Source: DAHUXN01 sp963729815
Lineage (GTDB): Bacteria > Acidobacteriota > Terriglobia > Acidiferrales > UBA7541
Direction: 5' to 3'
NCBI GenBank assembly: GCA_963729815.1
Contig: CAVSPU010000002.1
Location: 682,001 to 746,000 of the forward strand
DNA: 64,000 bases
Made by a program: the position numbers and the translations under genes
Shown here: piece by piece, positions 43,085-52,711 of the stretch
Numbering within the stretch: position 1 is the stretch's first letter
Layout: every line of letters starts with the position of its first letter
The notes under the pieces: model-generated
Seen by the model: only the letters and a program-made list of their open reading frames with translations
Told to the model about the DNA's origin: nothing
Databases searched by the model: none

Positions 43085-44122
43085 TCACGGCTCCCTAGCA
43101 CGATCTTGCTTATCTCCAAAATGCCTCGTAAGGATATTCCAAGACCCAAAGTCAGTTAGCGTGCTTCCATCCGGTAATTTGACCGCAGATACTATCTGAA
43201 CATTACCGTTAGGGTCTATAATTGCCATTGGCACCTCGAATCTATGCAGAGGCTTCCAGCCCGGATGAACGACCGTTCCTTTTTTCACCGCGGGCCTTTC
43301 GGTAGCGAGAGCCGTTCTGACAAATTCTGGGTCCTGGTATCTAAACACGACCGATTTTAGGCCAGGATTTTTCTCAATCCATTGCGGGCCGTGCTCAATC
43401 GTGATCGCGGAGCGAAGGATGCCGTTGACCCGCGTTACCTCCCACTTCTCTACGAACACACCGTCGCGGCAACTTATCGACACGGTATAGTGCTGACTGT
43501 TCGGATCTAGAGGATTCCACCTGAAGCTACCGGCTGATCCTTCTGGACCAACCTCGGGAATATAAATGCGCGTTTGCGATTCGCCCGCTAGTCCTGGCGG
43601 CGGGTACGGCGAATCTGGATGTTTGACCAACCACTCATGTTCTATGTTCTTACGATCATCGTCGTAAAATATGATGTCGCAGGCATACGCGAGACCCGGA
43701 CCATAATGTTTAAGCATCATTATCCATGATGCAGAATCGTTATCTCCCAGTGGCGCGCCAAAGACAAATACTAGATTAGGCGTAAGCGGTCTATTGTCCG
43801 CACCAAGCTTCGCATCCCCGTGTTCTTGCTCCTTACCTTCTGGTGTCCCTCCCTTGGAGGGAGCAATCCAGAGAGCCAGTCCGCTGTATGCTAGGCCAAT
43901 TACGCAACACATAGACAACCCTCTCCACAACCTCCATTTCGTCGGCGCATCCGTCACCCACTCGTTGCCAACGGCTACAAATAAAGTCATGACCCCTGCC
44001 AAGAACAATAGGCCGTACAGCCACCCGCCTTTCAATTTGCCCGCCTTATCGAGGACGACAAGTAGCATGGCAAGAATAATACCCGCCACGCCGATGACGT
44101 CGGAGGACGAAACTTTAACCAT
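43085..44122 (-). CDS. Membrane-anchored protein of unknown function in repeat-bounded islet
   Basis: 345 residues from the ATG at 44122, chosen because CCGGAGGT lies 7 nt upstream. Three transmembrane helices fill the first 100 residues (IGVAGIILAMLLVVL, GWLYGLLFLAGVMTLFVAV, MCCVIGLAYSGLALWI). A soluble domain of about 240 residues follows (LTPNLVFVFGAPLGDNDSASW ... IIFYDDDRKNIEHEW), with no motif I recognise. GC content is visibly lower than that of the flanking genes, and 96-bp direct repeats lie on both sides, so it may have been acquired. Confidence 0.65.
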   Translation of the reverse strand: MVKVSSSDVIGVAGIILAMLLVVLDKAGKLKGGWLYGLLFLAGVMTLFVAVGNEWVTDAPTKWRLWRGLSMCCVIGLAYSGLALWIAPSKGGTPEGKEQEHGDAKLGADNRPLTPNLVFVFGAPLGDNDSASWIMMLKHYGPGLAYACDIIFYDDDRKNIEHEWLVKHPDSPYPPPGLAGESQTRIYIPEVGPEGSAGSFRWNPLDPNSQHYTVSISCRDGVFVEKWEVTRVNGILRSAITIEHGPQWIEKNPGLKSVVFRYQDPEFVRTALATERPAVKKGTVVHPGWKPLHRFEVPMAIIDPNGNVQIVSAVKLPDGSTLTDFGSWNILTRHFGDKQDRAREP

Positions 44123-44246
44123 CGTGCACACCTCCGGCGGGCGGCGCACTCTTAAGATGATTCGTAACGTCCCTCCATTGACATCACCCTCCGCTGATAA
44201 TAGCACACACGATTTCTGCCCGGGGCGCTGCCGAAAAAACGCGGGT

Positions 44247-44342
44247 GCCGCACCCTTGAACGTCAAAGGGCGGCACCCACTTGCAAATTCCAACGAACGC
44301 GCTCTCGGAATCGGGCGCCCGGCTTAGCGTGCGCCACCCGCC
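44247..44342 (+). repeat. 96-bp direct repeat, right copy
   Basis: Partner of 42967-43062, same orientation, 1280 bp apart. It lies between the start of the membrane-protein gene and the next plus-strand gene. The copy has a few changes in the palindromic part (GAACGTCAAAGGGCGG) and is identical in the rest. Confidence 0.8.
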
Positions 44343-44417
44343 CACGGAGTGGTTCTTGATTCGCGTCATTTTCGGTGAGACTATCGACCTCAACCAAGCC
44401 TTGTGGAGGTCGATAGC

Positions 44418-44849
44418 ATGACGGCGACGTGGGACTTTGACCCTGTCCATCAGATACTTCGCTCTACATTCGTCGGCAAGGTCAATGACGAGGATCTGAT
44501 GAATCACCAGCGCATGGGTGGGCTGCTGGTTGAATCCCTTGACCCGCTTGCGGCAATTATCGATTTGTCGGGTGCCAAGCCCTTTGAGGCTACTCCCGGC
44601 GGGATGCGGCACCTGGCTAAGTTGCCCCCGCCTATGCCAAGAATGGACCGCCCTCGCGTGGTCGTTGCGCCGACGGATCACGTTTTGGGGCTCGTGCGAA
44701 TCTTCCAAATCGTGGGGGAGGAAACCCGGCCAAGTCTGCACGTGGTGCGCGCTATGTCTGAGGCCTGGCAGATCATCGGCGTCGATGGAGCTCAAGCCCG
44801 ATTCGAGCCAGTCGCGCCGCATGTCCTTGACCGCCTATCAAAATCCTAA
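44418..44849 (+). CDS. Hypothetical protein, STAS/SpoIIAA-like
   Basis: 143 residues. The start at 44418 has GGAGG nine bases upstream; a start five codons earlier would overlap that site. The opening MTATWDFDPVHQILRSTFVGKVNDEDLMNH and LAAIIDLSGAKPFEATPGGMRHLAKL resemble the SpoIIAA/STAS-like proteins of unknown role that have an 'IxDLSG' strand. No catalytic motif. It is a single-gene unit. Confidence 0.6.
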   Translation: MTATWDFDPVHQILRSTFVGKVNDEDLMNHQRMGGLLVESLDPLAAIIDLSGAKPFEATPGGMRHLAKLPPPMPRMDRPRVVVAPTDHVLGLVRIFQIVGEETRPSLHVVRAMSEAWQIIGVDGAQARFEPVAPHVLDRLSKS

Positions 44850-44953
44850 CTTCCGATGCACAAAATTACTGCTCGCACGGCGCGCCCCGCTTCTTTGCCG
44901 CGGCAGGCCCGGAGCGAACCTCCCGCAGAGAGAATTCCCCAAAGTCGCACAAT

Positions 44954-45035
44954 TTCTAATCGCCAACCCTCAGAATTAGAATTGCCCGTAACTCACACAA
45001 AACAAAGCATCGGCCAATTTCTAATCGCCAACTTT
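44954..45035 (+). repeat. Third partial copy of the islet repeat
   Basis: Aligns with 32505-32590: both start and end with TTCTAATCG/CCTAATCG-type boxes and share CTCACACAAAACAAAG-like sequence in the centre. It stands alone, without a captured gene, in an intergenic stretch (44850-45291) with no other supported feature. Confidence 0.6.
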
Positions 45036-45291
45036 GGCGCTTGTTCGACGAAGCGAACCTGCTCGCCGAGGCGAGCCCTGTTGCGACAGCTAGAGCACTC
45101 CCCGCAGGCCGCAGCGACCGTGCCCGGCGTGGCGGGCCTATTCGCCTTCCATGACCTCTTCCACTCACGCGCCTCAACTGAGCGGCCTTTCGCGCCGTAG
45201 TTACTCTTTTGCACCCCGTTGCCTAACTGCCAAGCGTTAACTCTTGCGCGTCACGGTGTTGCTCAGTAGGATACCCCCGAGGAGCGCCAAA

Positions 45292-45723
45292 ATGCCCAAG
45301 GAAAAACCGAAAGTGAACATTGGCGAGGTCATTCGCTCGTATCGCAACGACCGAGGCCTCTCGCAAGGCGATATCGAACGCCGCACCGGCCTCCTCCGCT
45401 GCTATCTTTCGCGCGTCGAGAATGGCCATACCGTCCCGTCGCTCGAGACGCTCGCGAAAATCGCCGAGGCCATGGAAATCAGCCTGGCGGATTTTTTCCC
45501 CGGCGCGGATACGGCGCAGGATCGCGAAACGAAAAAAGCCCTTGGCGAGCTTTCCGAAGAGGAGATTCGCTTCCTGGGCGAAATCAAGAAATACAGCACC
45601 ACGCTGACCGACGACGACAAAAAACTCGTCCTGGCCATGATTCGCAAGATGGCGACGATTATTCCTCGCGCGGCTGCGCAAGCGCCAAAAGCCCGCACGG
45701 CGTCGCACCGCGCTTCGTATTAG
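45292..45723 (+). CDS. XRE-family helix-turn-helix regulator
   Basis: 143 residues from the ATG at 45292 with GAGGAG upstream. The N-terminal HTH (about 9-62) reads IGEVIRSYRNDRGLSQGDIERRTGL, CYLSRVENGHTVPSLETLAKIAEAM and EISLADFF: the standard Cro/CI fold. The C-terminal part is helical and charged with no ligand domain, so oligomerisation is the likely role. Target genes are unknown; the adjacent genes are convergent. Confidence 0.88.
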   Translation: MPKEKPKVNIGEVIRSYRNDRGLSQGDIERRTGLLRCYLSRVENGHTVPSLETLAKIAEAMEISLADFFPGADTAQDRETKKALGELSEEEIRFLGEIKKYSTTLTDDDKKLVLAMIRKMATIIPRAAAQAPKARTASHRASY

Positions 45724-45768
45724 TTGAGGTGCGTGATTTCCGCGGCGCGAGGAATTTGCGCTGCGGCC

Positions 45769-46248
45769 CTACTTTTGGAATCGCGCCAGCTCCACAATCG
45801 CGCGATAAACTTTTCCGCGTCCAACCGTGATTTCTCCCGATAGCGCCTCAACCTCGAACACCAAAAATCTTTCCGCGTTTCCCGAGAGCCGCGCGCTCGC
45901 CTGAACCGTCGCTCCCTGGGGCACGGCCTTCAAGTGGTCGACTTCAATCCGCGTCCCCACGCTGATGAATCCTTCGGGCAAGTGCGGCTGAATCGCCTGC
46001 GCCGCCGCGATTTCCATCAATGCGATCATCGCCGGCGTCGAGAAAACCGCGGGCAGGTGCGCGTCGTATGCGGCAATCGTCCATTCAAACGGCACAACTC
46101 GCTCGATGGTTGCCGCGAGGCCCCGGGGAAGCGCCGGAGAATGTTGCTGCGAATGCGAGGCGCGGCGGCGCTTATGCTGCGCATTTATTTTTCTCTTCGG
46201 ATGTTTTCGTTTCGGCGCGCGCGGCTTTGCGGATTTTATTTTCTTCAC
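45769..46248 (-). CDS. FlK-like thioesterase family protein
   Basis: 159 residues starting at the GTG at 46248, which overlaps the stop of the upstream flavoprotein gene (GTGA). The first 45 residues are a Lys/Arg/His-rich tail (VKKIKSAKPRAPKRKHPKRK). The hotdog domain then runs to the end: FEWTIAAYDAHLPAVFSTPAMIALMEIAA, GFISVGTRIEVDHLKAVPQG, as in fluoroacetyl-CoA thioesterase-like proteins. It probably hydrolyses an acyl-CoA; the substrate is unknown. A longer frame to 46635 runs inside the flavoprotein gene and is rejected. Start choice is moderately sure. Confidence 0.78.
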   Translation of the reverse strand: MKKIKSAKPRAPKRKHPKRKINAQHKRRRASHSQQHSPALPRGLAATIERVVPFEWTIAAYDAHLPAVFSTPAMIALMEIAAAQAIQPHLPEGFISVGTRIEVDHLKAVPQGATVQASARLSGNAERFLVFEVEALSGEITVGRGKVYRAIVELARFQK

Positions 46249-47423
46249 GGCGTTGCTTTTTCTCCAGCGCGGCTGGAGCGCTGCACGCGCAACAAATCCC
46301 GGGTGACTTCGGCGATCGTGGTTCCGAACTGCCCCCAGAGGCGTTTGCGGAGGCTGCGATAATCCTGCGCGCCGCTGAACAAATCGCGCAGCAAATCGCG
46401 GAAAGTCGCGCTGCGCTGCGCGAATTGCACCATGCGCGTGGTCACGGCGCCGCCGAGGAAACTCCCGCGAAAAACGCGGCGGACGAGCCGCGTCGCGATT
46501 TCCAGATCGGCGACGAATTCGGCGCGCAGGCGCGCGGGATAACTCTCCGGCTGATTCTGAATCAGCGATTGCGCGAGCAAATCGCCCGAGCGCAGCGCGT
46601 AAAACAAACCTTCGCCAGTGATGGGATCGACGCACGCCGCCGCGTCGCCGGCCAGCGCCCAGTTGCGGCCGGCAATTTTTCGGTGGCGCAGAGTCGCGAG
46701 CCGCGGGGAAGGGAGCACGTGGCTATAAAATCGCGCGTCGGCCGTGGGGATTTTTTCCTCGCGAATGAAATCTTCGAGAAGGCTACGCAGCGACTGCGTC
46801 GTGTATTCCGCCATTTTGGCGCAAATGCCGACAGAAAGATGATCGGCGCGGGGAAACGACCAGATGTAGCCGTTCATGCGCTCGAGAAATTTGATCTTCA
46901 CCATCTCTTCCTTCGCGGGAATGAAATAGCCGAGCGTGACTTCGAGATCTTCCGGGCGCAGCGGCGTGGTGCCGGGGAGCAATTGATTGCGCGCGCCGTT
47001 GGCGACAACGACAAAATCGGCGGCGTGCTCGCGGCCGCCAGCCGTGAGCGTGACTTCGCGGCCATCTGTGTTCAACGCAGTGACGCGCGCATGCACGGTG
47101 GCGCATCCCGCGGCGGCGGCGCGGTCGAGCAGCAAGCCATTGAGTACAGCGCGGGAATAAATCACCAGCGGCTGCAACATCTCGAAGCGCGCGCGATGGC
47201 CGCGCGAGGAAATCAGCTCCGCGGTGTAGATTTCTTTTTTGACCTGAGGTCCGTCGAGGAGGAAAGGATATTTTTCGATGGCCTTGTGCGTGAGGCCGCC
47301 GCCGCAGGGCTTTTCCCAGGCCAGATGCTCGTCGAACAGCGTGACGTTGAATCCAGCGGTGGCCAGTTTTTCGCCGCAGAGCGCCCCGGCGGGCCCTCCG
47401 CCCACAATGGCAATCTCTTTCAT
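46245..47423 (-). CDS. FAD-dependent geranylgeranyl-reductase family oxidoreductase
   Basis: 392 residues. The FAD-binding GxGxxG (IAIVGGGPAGALCGEKLA) is at the start, then PCGGGLTHKAIEKYP, a family marker, and GDAAACVDPITGEGLFYALRSG, which contacts FAD near the C-terminal third. The family includes archaeal and plant geranylgeranyl reductases and related flavin oxidoreductases, so isoprenoid reduction is the likely but unproven reaction. It is translationally coupled to the thioesterase downstream. Confidence 0.85.
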   Translation of the reverse strand: MKEIAIVGGGPAGALCGEKLATAGFNVTLFDEHLAWEKPCGGGLTHKAIEKYPFLLDGPQVKKEIYTAELISSRGHRARFEMLQPLVIYSRAVLNGLLLDRAAAAGCATVHARVTALNTDGREVTLTAGGREHAADFVVVANGARNQLLPGTTPLRPEDLEVTLGYFIPAKEEMVKIKFLERMNGYIWSFPRADHLSVGICAKMAEYTTQSLRSLLEDFIREEKIPTADARFYSHVLPSPRLATLRHRKIAGRNWALAGDAAACVDPITGEGLFYALRSGDLLAQSLIQNQPESYPARLRAEFVADLEIATRLVRRVFRGSFLGGAVTTRMVQFAQRSATFRDLLRDLFSGAQDYRSLRKRLWGQFGTTIAEVTRDLLRVQRSSRAGEKATP

Positions 47424-47560
47424 TTTGCCGCTTTTAACCCAATAGAAAGGGGTGTCCCAACTTCAACTATGGAATTGTAACATTGATTGGCACCTCCCAG
47501 CAGACATGACACTGATGCAGTACGGTGCTGTTCGCGCGGACGTGATAAAATTCAGGAGCA

Positions 47561-48070
47561 GTGAACGCGAGGGATTTTCGCGCTGGGGACTTGTTGGGAA
47601 GAGTAGTCACGCAGGACGAATTGATGCGGCATGTTGCGGAAGAAAAACGCAACGGACGCCGTATTGTGTTTACAAACGGATGTTATGACCTGCTGCACCC
47701 CGGCCACATTCGCCTGCTCGAATCCGCACGCGAACTGGGCGACATTCTCATCCTGGCACTGAACAGCGACCGCAGCGTGCGCGAAAACAAAGGCGCGAAC
47801 CGTCCGATCATTAGTGAAGCGGAGCGCGCGGAAGTTGCCGCGGCGCTGGCCGCGGTCGATTACGTGGTGCTGTTTGACGAGGCGACGCCGCGCGAAATCA
47901 TCGCGCGCGTCGTGCCGGACGTGCTGGTGAAGGGAAGCGACTGGGGCCCGGATGAAGTGGTGGGCCGCGAGGAAGTGGAAGCGGCGGGCGGGCGCGTGGT
48001 GTCGATTCCTCTGGAGCCGGGCTACTCGACCTCGGCCATCATCGAGCGCATCCTGAAAATCCCATCATGA
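47561..48070 (+). CDS. rfaE2: D-glycero-beta-D-manno-heptose-1-phosphate adenylyltransferase (RfaE2-type)
   Basis: 169 residues. The cytidylyltransferase motif HxGH is in FTNGCYDLLHPGHIRLL, and the family's LNSDRSVRENKGANRPI and VLVKGSDWGPDEVVG follow. Such enzymes activate heptose-1-phosphate with ATP for LPS core synthesis. Here it is stand-alone, not fused to the RfaE1 kinase. The start is a GTG at 47561 with AGGAG only 2 nt away, which is unusually close. It is first gene of a tight operon; its stop overlaps the mfd start (ATGA). Confidence 0.9.
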   Translation: MNARDFRAGDLLGRVVTQDELMRHVAEEKRNGRRIVFTNGCYDLLHPGHIRLLESARELGDILILALNSDRSVRENKGANRPIISEAERAEVAAALAAVDYVVLFDEATPREIIARVVPDVLVKGSDWGPDEVVGREEVEAAGGRVVSIPLEPGYSTSAIIERILKIPS

Positions 48071-51000
48071 TTCTTCCCCTGACGGGCGAGCTGCTTTCCC
48101 GCGTCGGCCACCAGCCCGCCGTCGAAGAATGCATTGACCGTCTGCGCCGCGGCGGGTCTTCCCAGGCGGGCAAGCCCGCCGCAGCGGGCAGGCGCGGAGT
48201 CACGCTCTCTGGTTTGACCGATCCGGCGAAAGCGCTGATTGTGGCGCTGGCCGTCCAAGCGCTCGCGAAGCCGGCGATTTTTCTGGTGGAGTCGAACCAG
48301 AAGGCCGAGAACATCCAGCCGCTGGTGGACTATTTCTTGCGCGCGCTCGGGAAGGCCAACGCGCAAGTGATGACGCTGCCCGCGCACGAAGTTCTGCCCT
48401 ACGATCACCAATCGCCGCATCCTGATATTTCGGAGGCGCGCGCCACGGCACTCTGGCGGCTGACGAGCGGCGAAGCCGACGTGGTCATTGCGCCGGTGAA
48501 CGCAGCGGTGCTGCGCCTTCGCGGGGCGGAGTTTTATCGCAATCTGGCGCTGACGCTCGCGCGCGATGAGGATGTGCCGCGCGAAGAGTTTCTGGCGCAT
48601 CTCGCCAGCGTAGGCTACGAAGCGGCTGAAACCGTCGAAATGCCGGGACAGTTTGCGGTTCGCGGCGGAATCATGGACGTTTTTCCGCCGGAGGCGCAGC
48701 GGCCCGTGCGGTTGGAGCTGCTTGGCGACACGCTGGAGTCGATTCGGCAGTTCGATCCGGACACGCAGCGATCCACGAATTCGCTGGAGCGAATCACGCT
48801 GCTGCCGCTGACGGATTATCCGCGCAGCTCGGAGCAACTGGAACGCCTGCGCGAACTCGTGGTTGCGGGGCACGCCGGTTCGGCGGCGGAAGGTTCCGAG
48901 CCGGCCACGGGATTTTTCCCGGCTGGGAATTTCAGGCGTTGCGCGGTAACGAGCGCGAATCGCACTTGCTGCGGCTCGGCGAGAACATGCTGCTGATCGA
49001 AGATGAGCCGGACGCGCTCGACGGGGCGCTCGAAAAATACCGCGCGCATTTTGCGGAAGCGGCTGCGCAGGAGCCAAACGCAGCGACTCCGGAAAGTTAC
49101 ATTCTGAGCGAGGAAGAATGGCGGCGCGCTCGGGAATCCATCTCCGCGCTGAGACTCGAACAACTGGCCCTTGAAGGAACGGGGGAATCGCGGTTCAGTC
49201 TGCCCACGCGGCCGACTACACGCTACCACGGCAATGTTGCCGCATTCATGGCGGAATTGAAGGGCCGGTAAACGCAGGGGAGCAGGTGCTGCTGAGCGCG
49301 GCGAGCACGGGGGAACTGGAACGGCTCGCCGACCTGAGCCACGAGTATGAATTGCCGTTCCGGCTCGGCGAGCTGGGGCAGGGAGCGACGGCGTCGCGGC
49401 TGGCGGATGAATCGAGCGGCGGGACCATTCCCGCAGCGGTGCTCATCAAGGCGCCGCTGGAAGAAGGCGTGGAATTTTCTTCGGCGAAGCTCTCGATTTT
49501 CGGGAGTTCGGATCTGTTCGAGACGGTTGCCGCGCCTGCCGCGCGACAGCGCAGCAGGCCGAAGACGGCGAGTTTCTTCAGCGACTTCTCCGAGCTGAAG
49601 CCGGGCGATTTTGTGGTGCATGTGGATCACGGAATCGGGCGGTTTCAAGGCTTGCGACAAGTGAACGTGGATGGCGTGAGCGGAGAATTTCTGCAGTTGG
49701 AGTACGCGGAAGACGCGAAGCTGTATGTCCCGCTGACGCGCCTCGACCTGATTCAGAAGTATCAGTCGCTGGGCGGCGCAGAGCCGCGGCTGGACCGCCT
49801 GGGCGCGCAGGCGTGGGAAGCGCGCAAGTCGCGCGTGAAAAAATCGGTCACGGATATGGCGCAGCGGCTGCTGAAACTTTACGCCGAGCGTAAAGCCGTG
49901 CAAGGGCATGCGTATCCCGCGGACACGCCGTGGCAGAAGGAGTTCGAAGACGCATTCGAGTTTCAGGAGACGGTGGACCAGAATCGCGCCATCGAGGACG
50001 TGAAGCGCGATCTCGAAGGCTCGCAGCCGATGGACCGGCTGCTTTGCGGCGACGTTGGCTATGGGAAGACGGAAGTCGCCATGCGCGCGGCGTTCAAGGC
50101 AGTGGGGGATTCGAGGCAGGCCGCGGTGCTGGCTCCGACGACCGTGCTGGCGTATCAGCACTATGAGACGTTCCGGCGGCGGTTCGCGGCTTTTCCTGTG
50201 CGGATCGCGATGCTGAGCCGTTTTCAGAATCCGCGCGAACAGAAAAAAATTCTTGCGGAGCTCGAAGCGGGGAAAATCGATATCGTGATCGGGACGCACC
50301 GGCTGCTTTCCAAGGACGTGATATTCCACGACCTCGGCCTGCTGGTGGTCGACGAAGAGCAGCGCTTCGGAGTGGCGCACAAAGAGCGCATCAAGGAAAT
50401 GCGCAAGAATGTGGACGTGCTGACGATGTCAGCGACGCCGATCCCGCGGACGCTGCACATGTCGCTGGTGGGGTTGCGGGATATGTCGGTGATCGAAACG
50501 CCGCCGAAGGACCGGCTGGCGATTCAGACGGTGGTCGCGCCGTTCGACAGAAACCTGATACGCAGGGCGATCAGCGAGGAAATGGAACGAGAGGGACAGG
50601 TGTTTTTCGTGCACAACCGCGTGGAATCGATCGCGTCGGTTGCCATGATGGTGCAGGAGCTTGTGCCAAAGGCGCGCGTGGTGGTGGGGCACGGGCAAAT
50701 GAGCGAGCAGGAACTGAGCAAAGTGATGATGAAATTCATGCAGCACGAAGCCGACGTGCTGGTAGCGACGACGATCATCGAGAATGGGCTGGACATTCCG
50801 CGAGCGAACACGATCGTGATCAATCGCGCGGACCGCCTCGGGCTTTCCGAGCTGTATCAACTGCGCGGGCGTGTGGGGCGCTCGAACCAGCGAGCGTACG
50901 CGTATTTGCTCGTTCCGCCGGAGGGCTCGCTTTCGGGATTGGCGCGGCAGCGGCTCGCGGCGCTCAAGGAATTCAGCGATCTCGGCGCGGGATTCCGCAT

Positions 51001-51580
51001 TGCCGCGCTCGACCTGGAGCTGCGCGGCGCGGGAAACATGCTGGGCAGCGAGCAGCACGGGCACATCGAGGCGGTCGGCTTCGACATGTATTGCCAGATG
51101 CTGGAGCGCGCTGTGGCCGAGCGCAAGGGAGAAGTGGTTCAACCAGAGCGGCGCGCGACGCTGAATCTGGGATTGGACATCCGAATCTCGTCTGAATACA
51201 TCGAAAATGAAAGTTCGCGGCTGCGCGTGTATAAACGCATCGCGGGCGTCGCGTCGGAGGAGTCGCGCGACGAAGTGCTCGAGGAATTGCGCGACCGGTT
51301 CGGGCCGCCGCCGCGCGCAGTGGAGAACCTGCTCGAATACGCGCTGCTGAAAGCGCTGGCGGAAAAATTGCTGGTAGCGTCGATCGACAAACGTGGCGAG
51401 CGGGTGGCGATTCGCTGGCACGAAGACACGCCGGTGAAGCCGGAAAATCTGGTGAAGATCATACGTTCCCGCAAGGACATGAGACTCGACCCGACGGGAA
51501 TGCTGTGGGTGGAATGGAAGAGGCAGCCGGAAAGAATAACGGAAGCGATAAGAAACGTGTTGCTGGAACTACAAACGTAG
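48067..51580 (+). CDS. mfd: Transcription-repair coupling factor Mfd, interrupted by two frameshifts
   Basis: The three in-order segments together encode about 1170 residues, the usual Mfd length. Segment 1 (from 48067) has the UvrB-like region with HQPAVEECIDR and HEVLPYDHQSPHPDISE. Near 48911-48920 (run of five T) the frame shifts by one: PGWEFQALRGNE continues in the next frame. It shifts again near 49262-49268, then PVNAGEQVLLSAASTGELERL continues. The rest is intact: RNA polymerase-interacting domain (FVVHVDHGIGRFQGL), helicase motif I GDVGYGKTE, DEEQRFG, ATTIIENGLDIPRANT and the C-terminal TRCF domain. Both breaks equal one missing base. Either assembly errors or a recently inactivated gene. 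Confidence 0.9.
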
Positions 51581-51592
51581 GGATAAAATCCA

Positions 51593-52711
51593 ATGACTAT
51601 GAAACGATCTGCGATAGTAGCGGTTAGCGGGTTTTTTGCGATCCTCGCGCCAGTTCTCGTCCACGCCACCGGAACGGTGGTAGACGAGATCGTGGCGCGC
51701 GTCAACAACGACGTGATTACGCTTTCGGACTACGAGAAGTCGGCGGCAGCGCTGCCTGGAGAGGTGCAGCAGGACTGCCAGGGCTGCTCCCCCGAAAAAA
51801 TCAACGCCCTGGTTACGGAAGACAAGAAAACCCTTCTGCGCGATCTGATCGATCAATCTTTGCTGGTGCAGCGCGCCAAGGATCTGGACATCAATGTTGA
51901 AACTGATGTCATAAAACGGCTCGATGATATCCGGCAGCGGAACGGCCTTCCCAGCATGGACGCGCTGCAAAAGGCGGTCGAGTCGCAAGGCCTTAGCTGG
52001 GAGGATTACAAGGACAGCATGAAGAACGACCTGCTGAGGCAGCGCGTGATTCAGGATCAGGTCGGATCGACGATCAAAATTGGGAGCGACGAAGTTCAAA
52101 AGTATTATGAGGCGCACAAGAGCGAGTTCGTCAAGCCCGGGGAGGAAGTAGATCTCTCGGTGATTTTTCTGAGCACCGAAAACAAGTCGCCGACCGAAAC
52201 TCTGGAGATTAAGCAGAAAGCCGAGGGCTTGCTGAAGCGGCTGAAGGACGGCGAAGATTTTGCGGTCCTTGCGAAGCGTTTTTCCGAAGGGCCAACGGCG
52301 GCGGACGGCGGAGAAGTCGGCGAAGTCAAGAGTTCCGAAATGTCGCCCGAGCTGGAGAAATTGATCTTTAGCCTTCACAAGGGCGACTTCACCGATGTGC
52401 TTCCCGCCGACAACGGCGTGCAGATCTTGCACGTGAACGAGCGCTTTGCTGCGGGCGTGCAGCCGCTGGCGAAGGTGGAACCGGAAGTCGAAAACGCGCT
52501 GTATCAACAAAGAATTCAGGCGGCGATGCGGAAGTATTTAAGCCAGTTGCGCAAGGACAGTTACGTGGTGGTCAAGGCCGGATACGTGGACGCGGGGGCA
52601 GTCTCGGGCGGCAGCGTGATCGAAGAGGCGGCCTATTCGGCCGATCAAGCAAAAGCCAAGAAGAAAAAGGCCAAGAAAACGGACGACGAGGACCAGGATC
52701 AAGATCAATGA
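51593..52711 (+). CDS. surA: SurA/PpiD-like periplasmic chaperone with parvulin domain
   Basis: 372 residues. A signal peptide (IVAVSGFFAILAPVLVHA) is followed by the SurA N-domain with VDEIVARVNNDVITLSDYEKS. The parvulin peptidyl-prolyl isomerase domain covers about 170-285 (LLKRLKDGEDFAVLAKRFSEGPTAADGGEVGEV, LSV-type strands). The C-terminus is a Lys/Asp-rich tail (KKKKAKKTDDEDQDQDQ). It helps fold outer-membrane proteins; family membership is certain but SurA against PpiD/PrsA naming is not. It begins 12 bp after mfd and overlaps yhaM by 4 bp. Confidence 0.85.
   Translation: MTMKRSAIVAVSGFFAILAPVLVHATGTVVDEIVARVNNDVITLSDYEKSAAALPGEVQQDCQGCSPEKINALVTEDKKTLLRDLIDQSLLVQRAKDLDINVETDVIKRLDDIRQRNGLPSMDALQKAVESQGLSWEDYKDSMKNDLLRQRVIQDQVGSTIKIGSDEVQKYYEAHKSEFVKPGEEVDLSVIFLSTENKSPTETLEIKQKAEGLLKRLKDGEDFAVLAKRFSEGPTAADGGEVGEVKSSEMSPELEKLIFSLHKGDFTDVLPADNGVQILHVNERFAAGVQPLAKVEPEVENALYQQRIQAAMRKYLSQLRKDSYVVVKAGYVDAGAVSGGSVIEEAAYSADQAKAKKKKAKKTDDEDQDQDQ

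Noticed and set aside
45769..46635. 288-residue start for the thioesterase
   Set aside because: The extra 129 residues overlap the flavoprotein gene in another frame and are Arg/Ala-rich; the GTGA overlap start is natural.
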